A DNA stretch of 35,775 bases from Syntrophomonadaceae bacterium (GCA_012840405.1 DULM01000148.1:1-35775), one strand, 5' to 3'; positions 7,354-16,529 are shown, counted from the stretch's first letter. Numbers and translations: made by a program. Notes: generated by a model from the letters alone, not told the origin.

Positions 7354-8409
7354 ATGTCAACAATGAAGGCTTTGGTTTATCATGGTCCAGAAAAGATCAG
7401 TCTCGATGATGTTCCTATGCCGAAGATTATTGAGCCGGATGATGCAATAGTTAAGGTGACCCTTTCAACTATCTGCGGGACTGATATCCACATCTGGCAT
7501 GGTGGGATGCCTGAGGTACAGCCACCCAGAATTCTTGGTCATGAATTTTGTGGAGAGGTTGTAGAGGTAGGCCCTGCAGTGAGGAATGTCAAGGTGGGGG
7601 ACCGGGTTGCTGTTTCCTGTGTTACCCAGTGCGGTGAGTGCTTCTACTGCAGACGGGGGTCTAATTATGCCCACTGCACAACCGGTAGTTGGATCTTCGG
7701 TTATATGATCGACGGCTGTCAGGCTGAATATGTCCGGGTGCCTCATGCTAATCTGGGTTGCCATAAAATTCCGGAAGGGCTAACAGAAGACGATGTTCTG
7801 CTGGTTGGTGACATCCTGTCTACAGGTTATTTCGGTGCTGAAAATGCCGAGATCGAACCTGGGGACACAGTAGCAGTGATGGGAAGCGGCCCTGTGGGTA
7901 TGTGCGCCATGATGGCCGCCCGCTTGTGGGGCCCTGCAAGAATCATCGCAGTTGATATGAACCAGCAACGGCTCGATTTTGCTGTCAAACAGGGATATGC
8001 AGATATGGCCTTGAACTCTGCGGAAGTCAATGTTCCCGAAGCGATCAGGGATCTGACCGATGGCCGCGGTGCCGACAGGACCATTGAGGCTGTAGGTGTC
8101 AAGGGAACCTTTGATCTGGCTCTGGAGGCTGTACGGCCTTGTGGAAATGTCTCGATCATCGGTGTATTTGAACAGCCGCAGGAAATTCCTATGAACAAGA
8201 TGTGGATCAAGAACATCAAGATCAGCATGGGTCTCGTCAATGCCAACCGGATTCCTGAGCTGATCAATCTGATTCAGGCTGGAAAGATCAATGCCAAGCC
8301 TCTCTACACCCATCGCAAACCGCTGAATGATCTCCTCGAGGGATATGATGTCTTCGGCAACAAGAAGGACAACGTCATCAAGTGGCTTATCACACCATAT
8401 GAGAGATAA
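7354..8409 (+). CDS. zinc-dependent alcohol dehydrogenase (MDR family)
   Basis: A 351-residue medium-chain dehydrogenase that should oxidise an alcohol or reduce an aldehyde or ketone with NAD(H). The N-terminal GroES-like domain has the catalytic-zinc residues in TICGTDIH and GHEFCGEVVEVG. The four-Cys structural-zinc lobe is CGECFYCRRGSNYAHC. The Rossmann domain has GSGPVGMCAM and VDMNQQRLD; the Asp after the second strand favours NAD over NADP. Substrate cannot be fixed by motif; it is closer to the threonine/sorbitol-dehydrogenase style than to the three-Cys-lacking secondary alcohol dehydrogenases of Thermoanaerobacter. SD GGGGGAG precedes ATG 7354 by about 7 nt. It looks monocistronic, flanked upstream by the tandem RNA element and downstream by a strong terminator. 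Confidence 0.92.
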   Translation: MSTMKALVYHGPEKISLDDVPMPKIIEPDDAIVKVTLSTICGTDIHIWHGGMPEVQPPRILGHEFCGEVVEVGPAVRNVKVGDRVAVSCVTQCGECFYCRRGSNYAHCTTGSWIFGYMIDGCQAEYVRVPHANLGCHKIPEGLTEDDVLLVGDILSTGYFGAENAEIEPGDTVAVMGSGPVGMCAMMAARLWGPARIIAVDMNQQRLDFAVKQGYADMALNSAEVNVPEAIRDLTDGRGADRTIEAVGVKGTFDLALEAVRPCGNVSIIGVFEQPQEIPMNKMWIKNIKISMGLVNANRIPELINLIQAGKINAKPLYTHRKPLNDLLEGYDVFGNKKDNVIKWLITPYER

Positions 8410-8420
8410 GAGATTATATT

Positions 8421-8446
8421 ATTAAGCCGGTTTCCACTGGCTTAAT
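8421..8446 (+). repeat. inverted repeat after the dehydrogenase gene
   Basis: ATTAAGCC (8421-8428) and GGCTTAAT (8439-8446) are a perfect 8-bp inverted repeat with a 10-nt loop and no T-run. It may help 3'-end stability or fold with the terminator just downstream. Confidence 0.6.
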
Positions 8447-8456
8447 ACACCTCAAT

Positions 8457-8488
8457 AAACCGGGGTTTGTTTCAGCCCCGGTTTTTTT
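8457..8488 (+). terminator. intrinsic terminator of the alcohol dehydrogenase gene
   Basis: AAACCGGGG (8457-8465), a 10-nt loop, CCCCGGTTT (8476-8484) and a run of seven T. It separates the dehydrogenase from the dcw cluster. Confidence 0.92.
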
Positions 8489-8537
8489 ATTTTTTTTTGT
8501 GGGAAGAAGGATTTCATCTTTCGATAGAGAAAAATAA

Positions 8538-8585
8538 AAAGTGGCGGAAAGTGGAATGAAGTGGTGCGTTATATATACGAAGTGG
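8538..8585 (+). promoter_or_regulatory. MraZ operator and dcw promoter
   Basis: AAAGTGG (8538), AAAGTGG (8548) and GAAGTGG (8558) recur exactly every 10 bp, and a fourth GAAGTGG is at 8579. GTGG-type boxes at 10-bp spacing upstream of mraZ are the known binding pattern of the MraZ ring, which represses its own operon. A TATATA -10 (8570-8575 or 8572-8577) lies between boxes three and four. There is no good -35, and the boxes cover that position. Confidence 0.75.
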
Positions 8586-8593
8586 GGAGATAA

Positions 8594-9034
8594 ATGTTTA
8601 TCGGGGAGTATCGACATAACTTAGATGCCAAGGGACGTTTGATACTTCCGGCGAAATTCCGGAGTTGTCTGGGTGAGCGCTGTATTGCCACCCGGGGCCT
8701 GGATCACTGTCTTTTTGTTTTTCCCCTGGAAGAGTGGCAGGGGATGGAAGAAAAAATGAGAAATCTCCCCCTTACCAAGAAAGATGCCCGCGCTTTTTCC
8801 CGTTTCTTCTTTTCAGGTGCCACAGAGTGTGAATTGGATGGACAGGGGAGGATCCTGTTACCACCATCTTTGAGGGAATATGCACAGATCAAGAAGGAAG
8901 TAGCAATCATCGGAGTGTCATCCCGTATAGAGATCTGGGCGGCGGATCGCTGGGATGAATATTGCGCCGGAGCAGAGGAAACATATGAAGAATTAGCAGA
9001 ACAAATGGATAAAGGCGGTGTCTTTATTGACTGA
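8594..9034 (+). CDS. mraZ: transcriptional regulator MraZ
   Basis: A 146-residue DNA-binding protein of the SpoVT/AbrB-like fold with two MraZ repeats. The N-terminal copy is [20 protein letters not shown] and the second contains [20 protein letters not shown]; both carry the D.KGR/D.QGR core. MraZ forms a ring, binds direct repeats ahead of its gene and controls dcw transcription; the expected repeats are present upstream. SD GGGGAG precedes ATG 8594. The stop overlaps rsmH, so the two are coupled. Confidence 0.96.
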   Translation: MFIGEYRHNLDAKGRLILPAKFRSCLGERCIATRGLDHCLFVFPLEEWQGMEEKMRNLPLTKKDARAFSRFFFSGATECELDGQGRILLPPSLREYAQIKKEVAIIGVSSRIEIWAADRWDEYCAGAEETYEELAEQMDKGGVFID

Positions 9035-9938
9035 AGTGGTACATGCTCCGGTAATGCTCAAAGAAGCTGTTGACCTGTTAAATCCTCATGCAGGTGGTAT
9101 CTATGTGGACTGCACCCTTGGCGGTGGTGGACATGCTAAAGAGATCTTGAGCCGGATAGGGGAAAGAGGGCATCTGATAGCCTTTGATAAGGATCGGCAT
9201 GCAATTGAGCGTTCACAAAAGGTTCTTGCCCCTTATCTTAACCGGGTGACCGTTGTGCACCGGGATTATCGCTTTTTGGCAGAGGTTCTTCGGGAATTGG
9301 AAATAGCTGAGGTCGATGGGATTTTATTTGATCTGGGTGTTTCTTCATATCAGGTTTTGGAGCCGGAGCGGGGTTTTAGTTACAACTATGATGCTCCTTT
9401 GGATATGAGAATGGATGATAGTTCAGCAACAACCGCGGCGGACCTGGTCAATACACTCTCGGAAAAGGAATTAGGAGACATCATTTATCGTTTTGGTGAG
9501 GAAAGATGGGCACGCCGTATCGCATCTTTTATAGTTGAGCAGAGAAAAAAAGCTCCAATTAAAACTACTGGTCAGCTTACTGAGATTATTAAGGCGGCTA
9601 TTCCTGCTGCTGCCCGGCGCAAGGGCCCCCATCCCGCCCGACGTACCTTTATGGCATTACGAATTGCTGTTAATGATGAATTATCAGGGCTAGAAGAAGG
9701 TCTCAGGGCGGGCATTTCTTTTCTGAAAGCAGGGGGAAGAATTGTGGTGATCTCTTTCCATTCACTGGAAGACCGGATTGTGAAGCGGATATTCAGGGAA
9801 TATGCGGCTTCAAATATTTTGCGCATACTCACTAAAAAACCCTTAATACCCTCAGAGGAAGAGGTGCTTGTTAACCCTAGATCACGCAGCGCAAAAATAC
9901 GAGCAGCTGAAAAAGACGATGCGAGCAGGGTAATATAA
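9027..9938 (+). CDS. rsmH: 16S rRNA (cytosine-1402-N4)-methyltransferase
   Basis: RsmH (MraW) uses S-adenosylmethionine to methylate N4 of C1402 in the ribosomal P site. The SAM-binding motif [15 protein letters not shown] is near the N-terminus, followed by [34 protein letters not shown] and the conserved [12 protein letters not shown] near the C-terminus. The track starts at GTG 9018, but AAAGGCGGTG (9011-9020) is itself the SD match. TTG 9027 has about 8-nt spacing and gives [15 protein letters not shown], so I use it (303 aa, 8-bp overlap with mraZ). GTG 9018 remains possible. Confidence 0.95.
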   Translation: MTEVVHAPVMLKEAVDLLNPHAGGIYVDCTLGGGGHAKEILSRIGERGHLIAFDKDRHAIERSQKVLAPYLNRVTVVHRDYRFLAEVLRELEIAEVDGILFDLGVSSYQVLEPERGFSYNYDAPLDMRMDDSSATTAADLVNTLSEKELGDIIYRFGEERWARRIASFIVEQRKKAPIKTTGQLTEIIKAAIPAAARRKGPHPARRTFMALRIAVNDELSGLEEGLRAGISFLKAGGRIVVISFHSLEDRIVKRIFREYAASNILRILTKKPLIPSEEEVLVNPRSRSAKIRAAEKDDASRVI

Positions 9939-9957
9939 AAAAACCGAGGTGAATAAA

Positions 9958-10452
9958 TTGGTATTAGCGGAAAACAGTTACTCAGCAGGCACAGTTAGAG
10001 CCCCTGTTAGGAATAAACATAAACTAAGAAATAGACCAAGAAATAGACTAAGAAATAAACCGCACAAAAAAAACCTTCTCTATTTTCAGGTGATTGCACT
10101 GATTTTATGCGCCTTTGGATTGGGGCTTTACTATATCAATATGAATCATCAGGTGACAGCTTTGAGTTACCGGCTTGAAGCCCAAAAAGAGAAGGTAGCT
10201 ATGCTGCAGAGAGATTACAAACAATTGGAATTAAAGGCTGCGGAGCTTCAATGCCCTGATCGGGTTGAGGAAGTTGCGGTTAACAAGTTGGGCATGCAAA
10301 AGCCTGACAGTGTCTTATTTGCTGCTCTTCCAACCGAGGAAAAAACTACTACTACTCAAGAACAGAAAAAAGGGGACCAGGGTCAAGATAATAACAGCTG
10401 GTCATTGGCTTTCCAGAAATGGGTCAACCGGGCAGAAGCTTCGCCTTGGTGA
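9958..10452 (+). CDS. ftsL: cell division protein FtsL
   Basis: A small bitopic membrane protein of about 164 aa. It has a strongly basic cytoplasmic N-terminus (RNRPRNRLRNKPHKK), one membrane helix (YFQVIALILCAFGLGLYYI) and an extracellular coiled coil (YRLEAQKEKVAMLQRDYKQL). It ends in the short conserved VEEVAVNKLGMQKPD segment seen in FtsL/DivIC proteins. FtsL works with DivIB/FtsQ and DivIC to activate septal wall synthesis. Identity rests on topology, motif and position between rsmH and the PBP. The track start GTG 9949 lies inside the SD (GAGGTGA); TTG 9958 has 8-nt spacing. The C-terminal tail after about residue 130 is Lys/Gln/Thr-rich and variable. Confidence 0.85.
   Translation: MVLAENSYSAGTVRAPVRNKHKLRNRPRNRLRNKPHKKNLLYFQVIALILCAFGLGLYYINMNHQVTALSYRLEAQKEKVAMLQRDYKQLELKAAELQCPDRVEEVAVNKLGMQKPDSVLFAALPTEEKTTTTQEQKKGDQGQDNNSWSLAFQKWVNRAEASPW
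10026..10061 (+). repeat. 12-bp tandem repeat inside ftsL (three units)
   Basis: AAGAAATAGACC, AAGAAATAGACT and AAGAAATAAACC follow each other without gaps. They encode Arg-Asn-(Arg/Lys)-(Pro/Leu) units of the basic cytoplasmic tail. Confidence 0.85.
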
Positions 10453-10461
10453 TGGAGTGTT

Positions 10462-12600
10462 ATGATGAGTACATATAGTGTTGAGGTGCGAAAAAGAATA
10501 ACATTCATTTTTTTTGCCCTTTTTTTTGTTTTTTTCTTATTGGTGCTGCGTCTTGCTTATCTTCAGATCATTAAAGGTACCTGGTACCAACAAAAAGCCC
10601 TGGAAAACAGAATCCGCGAAATAGTCGTAGAACCGAAAAGAGGGGATATCTATGACCGTAATGGTAATGAACTGGCGGTCAGTATCAATGCAGATGCCTG
10701 CTATGCTGTCCCTGCAGAGGTAAAAAAGGCAGAAAATGTTGAGGAAGTTGCTCGCGAACTGGCTGAGATTCTTGATATGGATCAAGAGAAGGTCTATAAA
10801 CTGATTACTCAGGATCAGCACTCGGTTTGGCTGAAATTTAAACTGACAGAGGAAGAGGTAAAAAAACTGCGAGAAAAGAATTTACCGGGGATTGGGACCA
10901 TCCCTAAACCCCAGCGTTTTTATCCCAAGGGAAATTTAGCCTCTCATGTGCTGGGGTTTGCCGGTGATTATAACCAGGGCCTGGAAGGGATTGAAGTCGC
11001 TTTTGAAGAGGAATTGGCAGGTATTAACGGCTACCTGTTGGTTGAATATGACGCGGCAGGACATGAAATTCCCGAATCAACAAAAAAATATATTGAACCG
11101 GAACAGGGTCTTAGTGTAGTTCTTACTATAGATCAAACGATCCAGTATATTGCAGAGCGGGAATTGGATAAGATCATGCAAAAACACTCCCCGAAACGTG
11201 CTACAATTTTAGTGATGGACCCGAAGACCGGGGAGATTCTCGCCCTGGCCAACAAGCCGGATTTTAATCCCAATGAATTTCATAAGTATGGAGCTGATGT
11301 GCGCCGCAATGGAGCTGTGAATGATAGTTATGAACCTGGATCTACTTTCAAAATTATAACTCTGGCTGCAGCCTTGGAAGAGGGTTTGACCAATCCGGAG
11401 GAAAGGTTTAATGACCCTGGCTTTATTGAAGTTGATGGGGAGAGAATCCACTGCTGGGTCCAGGGGGGACATGGTAATCAGAGCCTATCTGAGGTTGTGC
11501 AGAACTCCTGTAACCCGGGCTTTATTACCTTAGGGATGCGGCTCGGCACAGAAAGGCTTTACAAATATATAAGGGGTTTTGGTTTTGGCAGCACTTTGGG
11601 TCTTGAACTCCCAGGAGAAGCCACTGGTATCATTGTTCCAGAGGATCAGGTAAAACCCGTTGATTTGGCTACTATCTCCATGGGCCAGACCAATAGTGTT
11701 ACCCCCTTACAGATGGTTACAGCCCTTTCTGCTGTAGTCAATGGGGGTAAGCTGATGAAGCCCTATATAGTTAAGGAACTGCGCAATAAGGATGGAGATG
11801 TAGTAAAAACCTTTCAGCCTCAGGTAATAAGGCAGGTTATTTCTGAAGAAACATCTAAAATCGAAAGGGAACTATTGGAGAATGTTGTAACACACGGTTC
11901 AGGACGCAATGCTTATATAGAAGGCTATTCTGTGGGGGGAAAAACAGGTACCGCTCAAAAACCTGCACCAGGTGGGGGTTATTCTTCCAGCGATTATATT
12001 GCATCTTTTTTGGGCTTTGCGCCTGTGGATGACCCACGGCTGGTGTGTTTAGTTGTGGTTGATTCACCTAAAGGCTATCCCTATTATGGAGGCACAGTGG
12101 CAGCTCCTGCCTTCAGGGAAGTGGTGGGGGACAGTCTTCGCTATCTCGGCGTTCCGGTGCGCTATGATGAAAAGGATAAAAAATCTGATGAAGAGATGAC
12201 AACAGTCCCAATGGTGATCAATCTTCCGGTGGATGAAGCGGAAAAGATTCTAAAAGATGCCGGGCTGCAGGTTGAGCGTTCAGGATCAGGAGATATTGTT
12301 TACGGTCAGGTTCCTGTTGATGGTATCAGGGTAAAGATAGGCAGCAAAGTGCTGCTGCAGCTACAAAAAACGGAGGAATTACAGGATGGCGAACGCATTG
12401 TGCCCAATATTAAAGGCAAGAGTATGCGGGATGCAGCTGAGCTGTTGGGGATGATAGGACTGGTGCTGGTTCCTGAAGGGGACCCCTATCCAACGGGAAT
12501 TGCTGTAGAGCAGTCACCAGCCCCTGGGACAAAAGTCCCTGCTGGTGAGCAGGTCAGAGTTAAATTTAAGCCCCCTTCTGCTGTAGAGATTGCACCTTGA
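10462..12600 (+). CDS. spoVD: class B penicillin-binding protein with two PASTA domains (SpoVD/FtsI type)
   Basis: A 712-residue DD-transpeptidase that cross-links peptidoglycan outside the membrane. One N-terminal membrane helix (FIFFALFFVFFLLVLRLAYL) is followed by the dimerisation domain (EPKRGDIYDRNGNELA). The transpeptidase has Ser294 and Lys297 in GSTFK, Ser349-Cys-Asn in QNSCNPG and Lys494-Thr-Gly in GGKTGTAQ. Two PASTA domains follow from about residue 575. There is only one class B PBP gene here, whereas Bacillus has pbpB and spoVD side by side, so it may serve both vegetative division and spore cortex synthesis. ATG 10462 is 4 nt and ATG 10465 7 nt from GGAG; either could start. Confidence 0.93.
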   Translation: MMSTYSVEVRKRITFIFFALFFVFFLLVLRLAYLQIIKGTWYQQKALENRIREIVVEPKRGDIYDRNGNELAVSINADACYAVPAEVKKAENVEEVARELAEILDMDQEKVYKLITQDQHSVWLKFKLTEEEVKKLREKNLPGIGTIPKPQRFYPKGNLASHVLGFAGDYNQGLEGIEVAFEEELAGINGYLLVEYDAAGHEIPESTKKYIEPEQGLSVVLTIDQTIQYIAERELDKIMQKHSPKRATILVMDPKTGEILALANKPDFNPNEFHKYGADVRRNGAVNDSYEPGSTFKIITLAAALEEGLTNPEERFNDPGFIEVDGERIHCWVQGGHGNQSLSEVVQNSCNPGFITLGMRLGTERLYKYIRGFGFGSTLGLELPGEATGIIVPEDQVKPVDLATISMGQTNSVTPLQMVTALSAVVNGGKLMKPYIVKELRNKDGDVVKTFQPQVIRQVISEETSKIERELLENVVTHGSGRNAYIEGYSVGGKTGTAQKPAPGGGYSSSDYIASFLGFAPVDDPRLVCLVVVDSPKGYPYYGGTVAAPAFREVVGDSLRYLGVPVRYDEKDKKSDEEMTTVPMVINLPVDEAEKILKDAGLQVERSGSGDIVYGQVPVDGIRVKIGSKVLLQLQKTEELQDGERIVPNIKGKSMRDAAELLGMIGLVLVPEGDPYPTGIAVEQSPAPGTKVPAGEQVRVKFKPPSAVEIAP

Positions 12601-12627
12601 TTGAGGTGGGGTAAGATGGGGTATAAT
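12597..12627 (+). promoter_or_regulatory. possible internal promoter ahead of murE
   Basis: A perfect TATAAT (12622-12627) lies between the PBP stop and murE. Candidate -35 elements are TTGATT (12597, 19-bp spacer) and TTGAGG (12601, 15-bp spacer), both off the ideal 17 bp. It could raise mur gene expression independently of the MraZ promoter. Confidence 0.4.
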
Positions 12628-12655
12628 GTTAAAATAACCAGTTAGAGGTGGTTTT

Positions 12656-14137
12656 GTGCGACTAATAGATCTGCTCCAGGGAATTAAGATCCTGGAGGGT
12701 AGAGGGCTTGAACAAATTGTTGAGGGTGTGCACTACGATTCCCGACAGATAAAAAAAGGCTATATTTTTGTTTGTATCAAGGGTTACCGCACAGATGGGC
12801 ATCTTTATATAGATGATGCAATAGCCAGAGGAGCTGTTGGCTTGGTGGTTGAACGGGAGGTTGAAGTGCCAGCGGGGATATCTCTGGTGCGGGTTGAGGA
12901 TTCCCGGCTGGCCCTTGCCCAATTGTCAGCAAATTTTTATGGCCATCCCAGCAGGTCGTTGACTCTGATTGGTGTGACCGGTACCAATGGGAAAACAACT
13001 GTTACTCATCTGATTGAGGCTGTGCTGAGAGTTGGGGGAAAATCAACAGGTATCATCGGCACCATCTGGAATAAAATAGGTGCCCAAAAGCTGACAGGGG
13101 TGCGTACCACACCTGAATCCCTGGATCTTCAGGCCTTATTGAACAGGATGGTGGCAGCTGATGTTACTGCTGTTTCCATGGAGGTTTCCTCCCATGCCCT
13201 TTATCTGCACCGGGTGGTGGGTTGTGAATTTGATGTAGGGGTTTTTACAAATTTGACACAGGATCATCTTGATTTTCATAAAGATTTAGATGAATATAAA
13301 GCAGCAAAGATGCTGCTTTTTCAAGGTCTGGGTAAAGGGAGGACAAAGAATCGCCCCTGTTATGCTGTTGTTAATATTGATGATCCAGTAGGGAAAGAAA
13401 TTGTCATGAACACTGAAGTTCCAGTGATCACATATGGCATGCGGGAAGATGCTGATGTAAAAGCCGTAGATGTGCACCTGACATCAAGAGGCACATCTTT
13501 TACTGCAGTTCATAGCAAGGGGAGAATACCTATCTCCCTTTCCCTTCCAGGAGAATTTAATGTTTATAATTGTCTGGCAGCCGTCTGTGTGGGACTTAAA
13601 GAAGGGGTTCCTGCAGAGCTTATCAGCAGCGCATTAAAGGAAGTGAAGGGTGTTCCCGGGAGGTTTGAACTGGTTGATGAAGGACAGAATTTTACTGTTG
13701 TGGTGGACTATGCCCATACCCCTGATGGACTGGAAAATGTTCTGAAAACAGCCCGCAAGATTAAACGGGGAAGGTTAATTACAGTGTTTGGCTGCGGAGG
13801 TGACCGGGATCAGGGGAAGCGTCCTTTGATGGGAAGGATATCGGGAGAACTCAGTGATTATACTGTGATCACCTCTGATAATCCCCGTTCAGAGGACCCT
13901 GAAAAAATAGTGGGGCAGATTGTAGAGGGCATCAAGGAATGTAAAGAGACCTCCTACACTGTGATCACTGATCGTTATGAAGCCATCAGACATGCTCTTC
14001 ACTGGGCCCGGGAGGGGGATTTTGTGGTGATTGCAGGGAAGGGCCATGAAACATATCAGATCATCGGTGATCAGGTGCTTCCCTTCGATGATCAGCAGGT
14101 TGCCAGAGAGATTTTAGTAAAGGAGATCATCTGTTAG
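12656..14137 (+). CDS. murE: UDP-MurNAc-tripeptide synthetase (meso-diaminopimelate adding)
   Basis: This cytoplasmic ligase adds the third amino acid to UDP-MurNAc-L-Ala-D-Glu with ATP. The N-terminal UDP-binding domain contains VHYDSRQIKKGYIFVCIKG. The central ATPase domain has GVTGTNGKTTVTHLIEAV. The C-terminal domain has DNPR at residues 408-411 (SDNPRSEDP), the signature selecting meso-diaminopimelate rather than lysine. The GTG 12656 start has GAGG 7 nt upstream. It has the usual family length (493 aa). murF starts 3 bp after its stop. Confidence 0.97.
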   Translation: MRLIDLLQGIKILEGRGLEQIVEGVHYDSRQIKKGYIFVCIKGYRTDGHLYIDDAIARGAVGLVVEREVEVPAGISLVRVEDSRLALAQLSANFYGHPSRSLTLIGVTGTNGKTTVTHLIEAVLRVGGKSTGIIGTIWNKIGAQKLTGVRTTPESLDLQALLNRMVAADVTAVSMEVSSHALYLHRVVGCEFDVGVFTNLTQDHLDFHKDLDEYKAAKMLLFQGLGKGRTKNRPCYAVVNIDDPVGKEIVMNTEVPVITYGMREDADVKAVDVHLTSRGTSFTAVHSKGRIPISLSLPGEFNVYNCLAAVCVGLKEGVPAELISSALKEVKGVPGRFELVDEGQNFTVVVDYAHTPDGLENVLKTARKIKRGRLITVFGCGGDRDQGKRPLMGRISGELSDYTVITSDNPRSEDPEKIVGQIVEGIKECKETSYTVITDRYEAIRHALHWAREGDFVVIAGKGHETYQIIGDQVLPFDDQQVAREILVKEIIC

Positions 14138-14140
14138 CAA

Positions 14141-15535
14141 ATGAAAGCAATGGGGTTAGACTGGGTATTGGAAACGATCCATGATGCTGTTCTGGAAAAG
14201 GGAAGTTCACAGGTAGAGATAACAGGTGTGAGTATTGACAGCAGGAAAGTCAGGCCCGGGGATCTTTTTTTCGCTTTTTCAGGGGAACATGTGGATGGTC
14301 ATGACTATATAGAGGATGCATTTCAGAGGGGTGCTGCAGCGGCAGTGATCTCCCACCCTGTTGATTGTCAACAGGATAAACCGCTGATCAGGGTTTCTGA
14401 TCCCTTGCAGGCTCTGCAGGCTCTGGCGCGGGGCTACCGCTCTCTTTTTAATATACCTGTAGTTGCTGTAACCGGCAGCACAGGTAAAACCACTACCAAG
14501 GATTTAATTGCCGGTGTTCTGGGCAGTAAGATGGCGGTTATTAAAACTGAAGGGAATTACAACAATGAGCTGGGGCTGCCTCTGACCTTATTGAACTTAG
14601 ATGACCAACATCAGGCTGCGGTTTTGGAGATGGCCATGCGCGGGCCAGGCCAGATCGCTGAGTTATGTGAGATCAGCCACCCCCTGGTAGGGGTGATTAC
14701 CAATATAGGTAAAACCCATTTAGAACTTTTGGGGTCCCAGGAGGCTATTGCAGAGGCCAAAGGGGAACTCCTTTCCTCTCTGCCCATTGATGGCTGTGCT
14801 GTACTCAATGCTGATGACCCCTGGCAAGTGAAGCTGGCCAGCAGGGTCAGGGGAGAGCTAATATATTACGGAACAGATAGTATGTGCCAGATCAGGGCAA
14901 CTGACATCAGACTGCGTGGACTGGAAGGGGTGGATTTTAAACTGCACACTCCCTCAGGAGAGGCAGACTGTTTTCTTCCCCTACCAGGAGCGCACAATGT
15001 GGCCAATGCCCTGGCTGCGGCAGCTGTAGGGTACAGATTCAGTTTAACTGCTGAAGAGATAGCCGCAGGTTTGACTTCTGCTTCTTTGACGGGAATGCGG
15101 CTGGATGTCAAAGCAGGGATCAGGGATACAAAGATCATCGATGACTCTTACAATGCCAGCCCTGCATCCACAACAGCTGCCCTGGAACTGCTGGCAGCTG
15201 TTGATGGAAACAGGAAAATCGCTGTTTTAGGCGATATGTATGAGTTAGGTGAAGAGACAATATCCGGCCACCGGGAGGTGGGGGAAAAGGCAGCTCTTCT
15301 GTCAATTGATTGCCTTTGCACTGTGGGAGAATTGGCTAGGGAAATTGCTGTAGGTGCTGAATTGGCTGGCTTACATGATGAGCGCATCCATATTTTTCAG
15401 GAAAAAGCGGAAGCAGTGGCCTTTCTTAAATCCTATCTGCAAAAGGGTGATCTGGTTCTGATCAAGGGTTCACGGGGAATGCGGATGGAAGAGATTACAG
15501 CAGCGCTTGCTAGAGGGGTGAACACAGGTGAATGA
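14141..15535 (+). CDS. murF: UDP-MurNAc-tripeptide:D-Ala-D-Ala ligase
   Basis: MurF joins D-Ala-D-Ala to the UDP-MurNAc-tripeptide, completing the cytoplasmic pentapeptide precursor. VSIDSRKVRPGDLFFAFSG marks the N-terminal substrate domain, VAVTGSTGKTTTKDLIAGVL the ATP site, and DDSYNASPASTTAALELL plus LGDMYELGEETISGHREVG the C-terminal half. It is 464 aa, normal for the family. ATG 14141 is the first possible start after the murE stop in this frame and has no good SD, so its translation probably depends on ribosomes finishing murE. Confidence 0.97.
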   Translation: MKAMGLDWVLETIHDAVLEKGSSQVEITGVSIDSRKVRPGDLFFAFSGEHVDGHDYIEDAFQRGAAAAVISHPVDCQQDKPLIRVSDPLQALQALARGYRSLFNIPVVAVTGSTGKTTTKDLIAGVLGSKMAVIKTEGNYNNELGLPLTLLNLDDQHQAAVLEMAMRGPGQIAELCEISHPLVGVITNIGKTHLELLGSQEAIAEAKGELLSSLPIDGCAVLNADDPWQVKLASRVRGELIYYGTDSMCQIRATDIRLRGLEGVDFKLHTPSGEADCFLPLPGAHNVANALAAAAVGYRFSLTAEEIAAGLTSASLTGMRLDVKAGIRDTKIIDDSYNASPASTTAALELLAAVDGNRKIAVLGDMYELGEETISGHREVGEKAALLSIDCLCTVGELAREIAVGAELAGLHDERIHIFQEKAEAVAFLKSYLQKGDLVLIKGSRGMRMEEITAALARGVNTGE

Positions 15536-16496
15536 AATTACTGCTATCATCTTAGCTCTAGTAGTTAGTTTGGTTGTTGTACTGATTTTGGGACCTGTAT
15601 TGATCCCCATACTATACAGAATGAAGTTTGGGCAGGAGGTCAGGGATGACGGGCCCAAGACCCATTTAAAAAAACAGGGTACTGCCACTATGGGTGGGGT
15701 TATGATCCTTTTGGGCTCAACAATAGCCGCCTTCCTGTTCACAGATGATCTTTGGAAAACCCTGCTCCTGACGGGTATTACTCTGGGTGCTGGGCTTTTA
15801 GGGTTTTTGGATGATTACCTTAAAGTTATACTGAGAAGGCCCCTGGGGCTTAAAGCCAGACATAAGATCCTGGGGCAGTTTCTGTTAGGAATTCTGCTGG
15901 CATGGGGTGCAGTGCTTTTAGGTAGGGATACAACGATCATCATACCTTTTATAGGAAATGAATTCGATATTGGTTTGTTCTATTATCCCTTTGTAATGAT
16001 AGTATTCATTTCTGCCACAAATGCGGTCAATCTGACTGATGGATTGGATGGACTGGCCAGCGGATTAATGGCCATCGCAGCCGGTGTTTATGTATTGATT
16101 TCCTGGATCATGGGGAACACCGCAGCAGCGGTTTTTGCTGCTGCCCTTAGCGGGGCTTGTCTGGGGTTTTTAAAGCATAATTATCATCCAGCTAAAGTAT
16201 TTATGGGTGATACCGGTTCTCTGGCTTTAGGAGGCGCTTTGGCTGCTCTGGCGGTGCTCACCGGAACAGAACTGGTTCTGCTTGTTTTAGGTGCTGTTTT
16301 TGTATTTGAGGTACTCTCGGTGATCATCCAGGTGGTATCCTTTCAGCTGACCGGGAAGAGGGTCTTTAAAATGAGCCCCTTACACCACCATTTTGAGCTG
16401 TGCGGCTGGCCGGAGGTTAAGGTTGTTCATTTATTTTGGCTGATGGGTTTTTGTTTTGCTCTTCTCGGCTTGTGGTCCGTGAAGGGGATGGGGTAA
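15528..16496 (+). CDS. mraY: phospho-MurNAc-pentapeptide transferase
   Basis: MraY transfers phospho-MurNAc-pentapeptide to undecaprenyl phosphate in the membrane, forming lipid I. The 322-residue protein is almost entirely membrane helices (about ten). It has the conserved cytoplasmic motifs HLKKQGTATMGG, FLDDYLKV (Asp pair), NAVNLTDGLDGLA and SPLHHHFELCGW. GTG 15528 overlaps the murF end by 8 bp. GAGGGG lies about 10 nt upstream. Confidence 0.97.
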   Translation: MNEITAIILALVVSLVVVLILGPVLIPILYRMKFGQEVRDDGPKTHLKKQGTATMGGVMILLGSTIAAFLFTDDLWKTLLLTGITLGAGLLGFLDDYLKVILRRPLGLKARHKILGQFLLGILLAWGAVLLGRDTTIIIPFIGNEFDIGLFYYPFVMIVFISATNAVNLTDGLDGLASGLMAIAAGVYVLISWIMGNTAAAVFAAALSGACLGFLKHNYHPAKVFMGDTGSLALGGALAALAVLTGTELVLLVLGAVFVFEVLSVIIQVVSFQLTGKRVFKMSPLHHHFELCGWPEVKVVHLFWLMGFCFALLGLWSVKGMG

Positions 16497-16529
16497 ATCC
16501 CAATTCTGATTGTAGGTAGGAGAAAGCAA

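Noticed and set aside
7780-8313. 177-aa ORF on the - strand
   Set aside because: Antisense shadow of the alcohol dehydrogenase, with no SD or family resemblance.
10265-10465. 66-aa ORF inside ftsL in another frame
   Set aside because: It lies wholly within the ftsL coding region and has no independent signals.
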